A stretch of DNA of 25,000 bases from Tubiluchus corallicola (lineage: Eukaryota > Priapulida > Priapulimorpha > Priapulimorphida > Tubiluchidae). The notes below the pieces were generated by a model that saw only the letters and a program-made list of their open reading frames with translations, did no database searches and had not been told where the DNA came from. Of the stretch, positions 1-25,000 are shown in pieces. The translations under genes and the position numbers were made by a program. Numbering within the stretch: the first letter of the stretch is position 1; each line of letters opens with the position of its first letter. The stretch is taken from contig JAQGDQ010000354.1 in the NCBI GenBank assembly GCA_030141605.1, positions 160,961 through 185,960 of the forward strand, written 5' to 3'.

Positions 1-682
1 ACGTCCACCGAGAGGAGTACCGACGAGTCAATTAGATGTTCTATTTTCGGCAATTTTCGCTTGGAAAACTGCTGACACAAAGCCATTGTTCTGACGTCAC
101 CCATTATACTCTGTCTATAACCTTATAGTTTTAATTCAGTAAAAGCTGCCGCTGCAGGCTTTGCATTAGACAAATAAATGAACACTATGTAGGATGTTCG
201 CGTATTTTTGATTATAAGTGGATTTATACACAAATTTTTTTGCGGGACTTTTGCTAGTTCCTTTCCTAGTAATTCCGTGATTTTTTACTGTTAAGGCCAA
301 AATATTGAAGCGTTTTTATCAGCGTTAAGACTATTGTATTAAAAATTGTAAATTATTTTAATCTAAAAACGTACGTAAATTAAAAGCTACGAAAAAATGA
401 TGGGGTTTGGGGTAAATAAAAAAATTTTACTACCAGAACGATTTTGAAAAAGTATTGATATCAAGTTGATGTCACTTAGGTTTGTCAGTTTAATTTTCAT
501 TTTGTTTTTTTTTAAATTAGTAATTGTGCTGTTTCTTTTAATTCAGTCTTTGATACAGCTTCTCTATGAATTATGTATCCTTTACTGACACCGTACATCT
601 TTATTTTATATACGTATGTTGTTTTACCTGTAATTTTTGTTACTGTATCTTTCTTTCCAACTGAAAAACGTCTGAGAAAATA
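1..682. other. No recognisable feature
   Basis: This AT-rich stretch lies upstream of the first dispersed repeat. I found no exon with a family signature, no RNA gene and no terminal repeats. If the signal-peptide exon of the Kazal gene lies within the window it should be here or in 1311-1466, but no ATG followed by a hydrophobic stretch and a usable donor stood out. Confidence 0.5.
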
Positions 683-710
683 AACAATTTTTTGAGGCTT
701 AGAAAGGAAG

Positions 711-1310
711 ACAGGATCATTTTTGATAAACTACCGCATTTTCAAGTACGATAAAAAGTATGTTTAAACACCAATAATAGTGCAAAGGCGTTTCTGATAG
801 TTAAATGATAGTTTAAAACTTAATTAACGTTCGGCGAGTCCAACTATTGATGACATCACAAACTAACATAATTGTCAGCAGCAAAAATATTCCACCAGCG
901 TTTTGCACGTGTTTGCGAAAGCAAAAATTGAAGTACAGCTATTCTGTGAGATACTGAAACTAAGCAAGTTTTAAGATAAAAATTCAAATTTCAAATTTAC
1001 CGCTGTGCTCACGCATGAGCTGTCGAGTGTGTGTAGTTCGGCACAAACAAGCACGTCTGAACTGAGAGGTGCAGCACCTGTTTTTTCTGTAACGCTTCCC
1101 GAAATGCAGGCGCTAGTGCCCGTCTAACTAGCGAAAGGCGAAATGCGCGTAACAGTGAAGAACTAATGGGGCGAACGCGAAGTTGTGTTTGTGTGGTAAT
1201 AATTCTTTCACGCAAGTCATTTTTGAAAAAATAGTATGTTTCCTTTCAATATTTTAAAGAACAGATTGTATTGACCTGCAGTTTAAGATTTTGTCCGGTT
1301 TTACTTTAAT
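711..1310. repeat. Dispersed repeat family A, copy 1
   Basis: This is an interspersed repeat of about 600 bp. It aligns along its length with 13857-14481 and, in its 3' two thirds, with about 6600-6990, always in the same orientation. Shared landmarks are TTCAAATTTCAAATTTACCG, GGCGCTAGTGCCCGTCTAA, CTAGCGAAAGGCGAAATGC and a 3' end near TTTGCTTTAAT. The left boundary is approximate; an extension to about 683 is possible. Short open frames on the minus strand share a RRALAPAFR string between copies 1 and 3, but they are broken by indels and are not taken as genes. No terminal inverted repeat or target duplication could be fixed, so the class is unknown. Confidence 0.8.
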
Positions 1311-1484
1311 GGGCGTTTTGACTTCCTCTATGCTTATGACCATGGCAAGCCTTAGAAAAGCACTGTCTGATACGTTATAGTATATTTGTAATAACTATAG
1401 TATATCTATCATACTATTATAGCAATCTATTATACAAATTAACTTAACCTATTATTATCCTTATAGCTTTCGGTATGTTTACAG

Positions 1485-4462
<2,978 letters not shown>

Positions 4463-4507
4463 GGTCACGAGTAAACACGTGCAGACGCACTTAGATTAAT
4501 ATTTAAC

Positions 4508-4513
4508 AATAAA
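4508..4513 (+). terminator. Poly(A) signal of the Kazal gene
   Basis: AATAAA lies 46 nt after the stop codon and is followed by T/GT-rich sequence, as expected for a short 3' UTR. Confidence 0.7.
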
Positions 4514-5030
4514 ATATTTTCAGTCGTTCATTTAAATTGGTTTTATTTCTTCTTAAAATCCCGCATTTATATTGATTATCCACCTGAATAAAGTGCTACT
4601 AAAATTCTTTATGCAAAATGAAATGATTTTGGACTAGTAATGTTACACTCCGTTTGGAATCTTGTTACCTATGAAGTAGAGCGCGCACTATTTCCTGTTA
4701 GAATGATGTACACTGGGCGAGTTTTAAGCCAATTAGACAGATTTGTTCAAATTGGGCCCATTTGATGAGTAGAATTGACGTCAAACATATTGGTCATCAT
4801 TTACATTCATTGCTGGATTTATACCAAAAAATAGCCCTAGTGCAGATGTCGGGGGGGGGGGGCGGTGGTACTAATTTGTTTCAGCGTGAGAGCGCATAAC
4901 CTTATTTCAAGTACACAGTGGGTATTTCATTGTAGTATCATATATACAAAATCATAAGGGCCTCTGTTGTATAAGTATGTTTAACATTGTGTTCAAGTTT
5001 GTATTTATGATATTATGTAATATTCGTTGA
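4514..5030. other. Intergenic, little to see
   Basis: No exon, RNA gene or transposon end was recognised. A G12 homopolymer lies at 4851-4862. Confidence 0.5.
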
Positions 5031-5032
5031 CG

Positions 5033-5093
5033 TTTGGCCATTGCAGAAATACGACAATCTATATGTATTTCTGTATTTTTTACAATGGCCAAA
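5033..5093. repeat. Long interrupted hairpin
   Basis: Two nested perfect inverted arms form one stem. TTTGGCCATTG at 5033-5043 pairs with CAATGGCCAAA at 5083-5093, and CAGAAATAC at 5044-5052 pairs with GTATTTCTG at 5065-5073. A 9-nt TATTTTTTA-type bulge interrupts one side. No flanking target duplication was found. It could be a small palindromic element or the end of one. Confidence 0.75.
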
Positions 5094-5181
5094 TCGAAAA
5101 TACATACATACATACATAGATATAAATAAATAAGTAAATAATTTCATAAATAATAATAAATAATAAATAAGTCTATATATA

Positions 5182-5198
5182 CGTATGTGTAACACATA

Positions 5199-5231
<33 letters not shown>
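5182..5231. repeat. Small hairpin followed by (AT)n
   Basis: CGTATGTG and CACATACG form a perfect 8-bp stem around TAA at 5182-5200. An (AT)n run to about 5230 follows and leads straight into repeat B copy 1. Confidence 0.8.
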
Positions 5232-5234
<3 letters not shown>

Positions 5235-5502
5235 GTTTTTAACACAAAAAATGGTCATTTTTTTCGCCAAAATTACATGTAAGCTTGTAAATAAGTTGCC
5301 AGGTCTCTGCAATAAAAAGTTAAGTGATCCAATCTACCACAATTGCTTGCAGCTCCAATGAAGTTCGTGGCTCCCTCAAGCGGGAAAATAAAAAACAAAT
5401 TTAGGCAAAACAAGTAATTAATTACATGGGTAATTTTCGCTTAACAGTAACTAGGCCACGAAGTCTGTGCAACCTTCACCAATGTAATAGATACTGGAAA
5501 AA
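5232..5502. repeat. Dispersed repeat family B, copy 1
   Basis: About 270 bp, nearly identical to 9615-9882 in the same orientation. Both start GAAGTTTT directly after an (AT)n run and end ATACTGGAAAAA. Shared internal strings include CAATAAAAAGTTAAGTGATC and TAATTACATGGGTAATTTTC. The high similarity points to recent mobility. There is no coding capacity. Confidence 0.88.
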
Positions 5503-5934
5503 AATATTTACGTGACCCGGTCCTGTTTTGCAGTGCCAAAATTTTACTCAAAAGTGTACCGGAAATTAGTTACCTCCATTCTACAACCTTGACGATGTCA
5601 AGGAGCAACCCTTGGGCGTCTGTGCTGCGATATTTTCCACATAATGACAAATTCTAGTTTCAACAGATATGTCCCAACTCGAATACGTCACTAGTTCCTC
5701 TAAAATTTTGCCAGGGATTGAATTTAGTGTTACTGCGTTTTGTTAGTGCGTTGTAAAAGATCTATCAGTGACGAAGGTAAGGATATTTATATATATATAC
5801 ATATATATTATGATGTAGAGATGAGAACCCTAATAAGAAATTTTATATACGACATCAGCAAGAAAAGAGAAGAGAAACAGGAAAGCAAATAATTTTAATT
5901 TGAGCTCGCAGCCTACAAAATCTTTTCTTACTAT
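5503..5934. other. Intergenic, nothing recognised
   Basis: Unique-looking AT-rich sequence with a short TATATA tract near 5787-5810. No gene signature on either strand. Confidence 0.45.
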
Positions 5935-5939
5935 TGTTG

Positions 5940-6312
5940 TTTTTTATGTATTATTATTGTGCTTTTGTTATTGTTGTGCTTTTGTTATTATTGTGCTTTT
6001 GTTATATTGTGCTTTTGTTATCATTGTGCTTTGGTTATCATTGTGTTTTTGTGATTGTTGTGTTTTTGTTATCATTGTGCTTTTGTTATCATTGCACTTT
6101 TGTTTTTATTGTGCCTTTGTTATCATTGTGCTTTTGTTACCATAGCGCTTTTGTTATTATTGTGCTTTTGTTTTTATTGTGCTTTTGTTATTATTGTGCT
6201 TTTGTTTTTATTGTGCCTTTGTTATCATTGTGTTTTTATGATCATTGTGTTTTTGTTATCCTTTTGTTATCATTGTGCTTTTCTTAGTATTGTGTTTTTT
6301 TGTTATTATCGT
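5940..6312. repeat. 17-bp minisatellite, unit GTGCTTTTGTTATCATT
   Basis: About 20 imperfect copies of a 17-bp unit; successive GTGC starts lie at 5959, 5976 and 5993, with occasional 16-bp units. The unit contains no stop codon in the + frames, which explains the three overlapping Cys/Phe/Leu-rich open frames across the array. These are not genes. Confidence 0.93.
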
Positions 6313-6599
6313 CCCTACTACGTTTGAGCCGCTCCATCTACAGGATCAATGTATTTTCGCTTTATGCTGTATGGTAGACAAACGGTATGTGTGTGTACAT
6401 TTATAATTTCAAGATTATTACTATAATTTATGATGCAATGAACGCACAATTTGCCGAATTTGAAACTAAGTTTGCTCCAAGGCAGGAAATGTAAAAAAAT
6501 CGAGAAACAACCTGGATATGAACCAGGAACTAAACCGTGTTAAATGTTTTTCCTATTTCGGAGCTAATTTGGTTTTTAAGTTAACAATTGTGGTATTCT

Positions 6600-6990
6600 T
6601 TGTGTGAGTTATTCAGTGTGTTGTAGTAAAACTAGGCAAATTTTAAGATAAAAATTCAAATTTCAAATCTATCTCTGTGTTAGCGCATGAGCTGTCCGAC
6701 GTGCGCAGTTCGCCAAAAACTAACACATCTTAACTGAGTGATACAGCACCCGGTTTCGTGCAATTCGTTTCCGAAATACAGGTGCTAGTAACCGTCTAAC
6801 TAGCGAAAGGCGAAATGCATGTAACAACGAAGAACTAGTGGCGCGAACGCGAAATTGTGTTTGTGAGGTAATAATTCTTTCACCGAGTCATTTTTGAAAA
6901 AAAAAATAGTATAGTATGTTCCCTTTCAATATTTTAAAGAGTAAATTGTTTTGACCTACAATTTAAGATTGGGTCCGGTTTTGATTTAAT
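6600..6990. repeat. Dispersed repeat family A, copy 2 (5'-truncated)
   Basis: Matches the 3' two thirds of copies at 711-1310 and 13857-14481, with the same CTAACTAGCGAAAGGCGAAA landmark and the same 3' end. The first 200 or so bases of the family are missing. Confidence 0.8.
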
Positions 6991-7888
6991 GAACTGACGT
7001 TGAACAAGCTAAAATGCAGAGATCATCTGCATAAATGAAATCATTTACTATCCCTGCGTGCATGACGAGCTAAAACGTTTATAAGTACAACAATTTTGCG
7101 AAAATTATAATCAAACACATTTGTGCAAGTAGTTGAAGTGATCTACATCAATGTGGACAAGGAAATGGGGGGGGGGGAGCAAGCACCGAATTAAAGCTTG
7201 CCCAAAATTATTAAGCTTGTTAGCTTTTTCAATCAAAGAAAAAATGCAATCATTAACAAGTCACGAGGAATTATATTATAATAACTATACTAGCAGGTAC
7301 AATCACAGAATCAAATAACATAATAATTATCAATACTAAAATATCACTATACTAAAACACAACGGAATAATTAGCCTGGCTAGCCCAAAGGTTTAAATGT
7401 TCAAGGTAGGCCTGTCTTACACAGCTTAAATACAGAAAACTAGAACACTAGAAAACGTACAGTAAGTTAGAGGGAAATATAAGCTATTTCAATGTTATAA
7501 CAAGCCTAAAAAAGGAGGAAATGAGATGAAAAAATTATGAAAGAGAGATGAACAAGAAGACAAACAATGTAATATTCACAAGTCAAGTCAATCAAACGCG
7601 AAGTAATTATGAGACGAACTTCGCGACAATCAACCCTATTCAACTTAACTGCAACACTAGCAGGTATTTACACCACAGTTAAGTTACAATAATTACGCTA
7701 TTCTCATGTGAGAATGTATCTACGAGAGAAAAAACTTCAAAAACAGAAAGCAATAAATTCATATCAATGATAGGTTCAAAAAATCTTATATGTGAAATTT
7801 ATTAATCGGATTATCAATGTACAATTATTATGTATATTTAGGTTACGATTGTAAATTAGTGAATAACACAACTAGGTCTACTGTTAAA
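6991..7888. other. Region upstream of the CYP20 start
   Basis: No exon encoding a membrane anchor was recognised. A G11 run lies at 7167-7177. No TATA box with an obvious initiator was seen. AG dinucleotides after T-rich or A-rich sequence at about 7838-7876 could serve as acceptors for an unseen 5' exon or a spliced leader. Confidence 0.4.
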
Positions 7889-22295
<14,407 letters not shown>

Positions 22296-22296
<1 letters not shown>

Positions 22297-22301
22297 ATAA
22301 A
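22296..22301 (+). terminator. Poly(A) signal overlapping the CYP20 stop codon
   Basis: The last A of TGA is the first A of AATAAA. A GT/T-rich stretch (TTCCTTGTGGTCTTTTT) at about 22318-22334 fits a downstream element, implying a 3' UTR of roughly 15-25 nt. A second AATAAA lies at 22809-22814. Confidence 0.7.
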
Positions 22302-22898
22302 GAACCAGAAGCTTGATTCCTTGTGGTCTTTTTAAATGGGCACATAGGTCCTACTACTTATTGCCTTGTTCTTACGTGATGCTAGATATTTTCTCTTCAT
22401 GTTTCGTGTCAGATTGATTTGAAATAATCCTACTAGTTACTAGTTAAAGAAGTTTGCTAAAAACACGAGTTGAAAGTATGTTATGTAAAAATATTTTCAT
22501 AGCGTACCAAAGTCGTTTATTCTAACTGGACAGAAGAAAATCATTTTAATTGCTCTAAATTTAAATTTATATTGTATTGTCATCATACTTTTTTGAGTTT
22601 TGGACAGTGCTGCCACCTTCAGGTGTTCTTGTTAAAATTGTTAAATCTTTCTCTTTACTGTTTAAATTTTCATTGGCTTCTACAGTTTTTATGAATGCAT
22701 AATCTCTAAACCTGTTTTCACACCTAAATGATTTCACCTGTAGTTTTGGTCACTTGGTTTTCTGCTTTTCAACATGACACTACTTCGCTGTTTATGTAGA
22801 CATTTCAGAATAAAATCTTAAAACTAAATTTCAAGTTCTTTGGTTTCTTCAAACCACTAATTATAGATAATAAAACATTTTTGCAGTAAATACAGAGG
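22302..22898. other. Intergenic
   Basis: Nothing recognised except the alternative AATAAA at 22809-22814, which would give CYP20 a 3' UTR of about 0.5 kb. Confidence 0.5.
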
Positions 22899-23262
22899 GG
22901 TATTAACAAATAGGATAACTAGGCTATAGCCTCCAGGGCGCCAAAGTTTGAGGGGCGTCGCATTTTAGAAAAAAACCTTGTTCTCCTCCATAAATGTGTA
23001 TACTTTCAAATCCATGTAAAGGTGCGCATTTTATAACACACCACAGGCAGTTACTCAGCTCGGCTTTTACACAAGTGCCACATAACGAGCAGGTGCAAGG
23101 TATTACACAACAAACCATTGTGCGGCCTACTTGAATATAAGCGCTATGTAAATACATTTTATATTGTATAATGGCCACGTAGAAACTAGGTTAATGGCGT
23201 TTCTAATACACCACAAGTATTTGTTTGACGTGATCATTACATAATCAAAAATTCACCATCGA
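22899..23262. repeat. Dispersed repeat family C, copy 2
   Basis: Same family as 2673-3098, in the same orientation, lacking about 75 bases found in copy 1. Similarity fades after TTACATAA near 23246. Confidence 0.75.
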
Positions 23263-23738
23263 GATGGGCAAAAGCCTAGGGCAACGTAAAGTCTTGTTAC
23301 GCTTTTTTGTAAATCAGACTAATTTCGTCAACCACACCATCGCAAATTATGCCAACTTAAATTAGTAAATCTAATTATGTGAATTGCTTTTATACGTGAT
23401 ATATGCAAAACTGCAGAACGACACTTTTAAAATGCATGTGGGTTTCAAACTTTGTTAGAATTTTTTAAACTGCTTGAGCTTTACGTAGTTTAAGTAATAA
23501 TTGTTATCCAACAAGCGAACGAAATGCGTTTTTTTTGTTTACCGTTGTCTCCAGCAGAGGGCAGCACGTTCCACGCAGTAGTGTAAGCCACTACAAGACG
23601 ATTACCAGCAACAACAGATTTTACCAAATTAATTTGTTTAACAAAAAAAACCCACACTTCTTTGGATCTTTAAGTTGCAAGGCCTGATTATTTTTATCTA
23701 TAACATAATCTATAAGGTTACATATTGGGTGTAAGCGG
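23263..23738. other. Intergenic, nothing recognised
   Basis: AT-rich sequence without exon or repeat signatures that I could identify. Confidence 0.45.
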
Positions 23739-24131
23739 TTGATTGGTAGGGGTGAGCATTCTCTACCATAAAGCGAATTCGAATCGCACCGAATTTGTGA
23801 CTTTCGAATTCGAATCGAACCGAACTTCAGTGTTTCGAATTCGAGCCGAATTCGAATTGAGATCGAAAGATTTTCGAACAAGTTTTCGAACCACCAGCAA
23901 ACATTTGTCTTACAAAGATCGTGCATATCACTAGATTTCGTTCTGCAATAAAACGACTAGTAATTTCTTTAAAATTGTGCGCAGAAATCACAGCTAAATT
24001 AGTGATAAAGAACATATGTGATTGAAGTGCTGAATTATTCGAATCTATAGTTTTGGATTCGAATCGAGTTCGAACTAAAAAAACTCGTTCGAATCGAATT
24101 CGAGCGTTCGATGCTCACCCCTATTGATTGG
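23739..24131. mobile_element. Intact hAT-type MITE with 8-bp target duplication (element 23747-24123)
   Basis: Perfect 13-bp terminal inverted repeats TAGGGGTGAGCAT at 23747-23759 and 24111-24123 are flanked by perfect 8-bp duplications TTGATTGG (23739-23746 and 24124-24131). Subterminal regions are packed with GAATTCGAATCG motifs in both orientations, a common feature of short hAT elements and probable transposase binding sites. The 377-bp element has no transposase. A truncated relative lies at 3101-3240. Confidence 0.92.
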
Positions 24132-24571
24132 ATGACGCGAAACAATTGAACAGCTAATGCGATCAGATGTGAAATCAGACAGACAACTTCCACACAGCTG
24201 TAAAATGTACACCGGAAATAAATTTTACCGGGATTTTTTTACGTAACTTATAATTTATGAAGCATCTACTTAGCAGACGAGCATCATATTATAATATCCA
24301 CTTCCTGTTTCATCGGAACGGCTAGTATAATTTTAAAAGTATCTGGCCAACCGGGCAAGGATTTTATTACGTCCCTGGTGCACAAAAAAATCAATTTTTC
24401 CAAAGGGCTCAAAGATGCTGGATTGCTGATTACCGGATTGTAGCTGTGAGCTACTGTATCTTGCATTCACGAAAAGAAATTTGTTGAAGATGTTGTAATA
24501 TGAGTTTAGTTGTGGACTGAATTTTACGTAACGGTGAAAATATTTGGAGAAATACTCAGCTACAGTTGAAA
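24132..24571. other. Upstream region of the second CYP20 gene
   Basis: No anchor-encoding exon was recognised. The last 20 nt (ACTCAGCTACAGTTGAAAATG up to the start) resemble the sequence before the first gene's ATG (ACTAGGTCTACTGTTAAAATG), so the duplication included some 5' flank. Confidence 0.45.
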
Positions 24572-24624
24572 ATGGCGCGCAGTGAAATACCCGTTATTGC
24601 AGTGAGCAACAAAGAACGACCAGA
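24572..24624 (+). CDS. CYP20A1-like: First coding exon of a second, tandem CYP20 gene (partial)
   Basis: Encodes MARSEIPVIAVSNKERP and leaves in phase 2 at donor GTAAGT (24625). Length (53 nt), phase and the IPxI core match exon 1 of the upstream gene (MTSSAIPEIRISDENYP). Exon 2 (GNxPDI...) is not seen before the window ends, so this gene continues to the right. Confidence 0.75.
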
Positions 24625-24706
24625 GTAAGTATTAATAAATAGAAAATTTAAATAGAAATGTAAGTGTAAGTACTGATAAATAGAAAGTTTAAATGTAGGT
24701 TTAAGT
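24625..24706. repeat. 41-bp tandem duplication containing a splice donor
   Basis: Two imperfect units begin with GTAAGTA at 24625 and 24666 and share ATAAATAGAAA and TTTAAAT. The second unit duplicates the donor sequence of the new CYP20 exon. Confidence 0.75.
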
Positions 24707-24744
24707 ATACCTATAAGCATACATACATATACATATATATATAC

Positions 24745-24840
24745 ATATATATGTATATATATATACTTATATACTTATATATGTATATATATATATATAT
24801 ACATATATAAGTATATAAGTATATATATATACATATATAT
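24745..24840. repeat. Perfect 96-bp AT palindrome
   Basis: Arms of 48 bp mirror exactly around 24792/24793, including the non-AT-repeat landmarks ACTTATATACTTATATATGT and its complement. It lies in intron 1 of the second CYP20 gene. Confidence 0.92.
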
Positions 24841-24848
24841 ATATATAT

Positions 24849-25000
24849 GCTGATGAAAAGATTCTGTCACCACCACTTTTTGTCACTTTTGCGATAACTA
24901 GTTTCAAATATTTATTGGGTGGATGATCATCAGGTGGATGAATTGATCAATTTATTTGGCAACAGGCCACTTGATCACTGTGCCGACCACTGGTCAGATC
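24849..25000. other. Intron of second CYP20 gene, to window end
   Basis: No sequence resembling CYP20 exon 2 was found here. TGATCA-type short palindromes occur near 24926 and 24946. Confidence 0.5.

Noticed and set aside
2-109. Short open stretch at the left edge as a possible 5' exon of the Kazal gene
   Set aside because: It is open for 35 codons but has no Cys pattern, signal peptide or donor that fits phase 1.
1009-1215. Minus-strand frame with RRALAPAFR shared with 14208-14420
   Set aside because: The shared string comes from repeat family A; the frame is not kept between copies (copy 2 is broken).
5900-6327. Cys/Phe-rich hydrophobic proteins in three overlapping frames
   Set aside because: A 17-bp stop-free minisatellite produces the same peptide pattern in every + frame.
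6511-6527. tRNA T-arm-like hairpin on the minus strand (CCTGGTTCATATCCAGG)
   Set aside because: The loop is TTCATAT rather than the conserved TTCRANY, and no D-arm, anticodon arm or A box was found at a proper distance.

Overview
The window is animal nuclear DNA: AT-rich, gene-poor, with spliced genes, GT-AG introns, very long microsatellites and many degraded transposons. There is no sign of prokaryotic or viral organisation. The main gene is a cytochrome P450 of the CYP20 family. From general knowledge CYP20 is widespread in non-ecdysozoan animals (sponges, cnidarians, molluscs, annelids, deuterostomes) and apparently absent from insects and nematodes, so a marine invertebrate outside Ecdysozoa is the best guess. 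I cannot name the species.

Layout. (1) About 1485-4513: the 3' part of a secreted Kazal-type protease inhibitor gene on the + strand, with three exons (1485-1616, 3686-3842, 4384-4462) and a poly(A) signal; its signal-peptide exon is not visible. (2) 4514-7888: intergenic DNA with a strong hairpin, a 17-bp minisatellite and two dispersed repeats. (3) 7889-22296: a complete-looking CYP20 gene on the + strand. It has eleven coding exons, all with consistent GT-AG junctions and phases, giving 447 residues (1344 nt including the stop). (4) 22297-24571: intergenic DNA with a dispersed repeat and an intact hAT-type MITE. (5) 24572-24624: the first coding exon of a second, tandem CYP20 gene whose length (53 nt) and splice phase match exon 1 of the first; the rest lies beyond the window.

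Most of the remaining sequence is repeats. Three small non-autonomous DNA transposons of different families each have terminal inverted repeats and 8-bp target-site duplications (12468-12991, 17821-18326, 23747-24123). Intron 5 holds the 3' end of a LINE. Intron 7 holds an LTR-like promoter cassette with perfect heat-shock elements, a TATA box and a poly(A) signal. Four further dispersed repeat families (A-D) occur in two or three copies each. Microsatellites include (TAA)71, a 1.8-kb CTG/TTG tract, two TGAC arrays, and CAT/CGT arrays.

The most interesting biology is in the P450. Its K-helix ExxR arginine is replaced by glycine (E-T-L-G) while the reading frame is otherwise intact. Its I-helix lacks the acidic-threonine pair, the heme loop cysteine is kept, no N-terminal membrane anchor is visible, and the stop codon overlaps the poly(A) signal. 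I found no convincing new multi-gene system.
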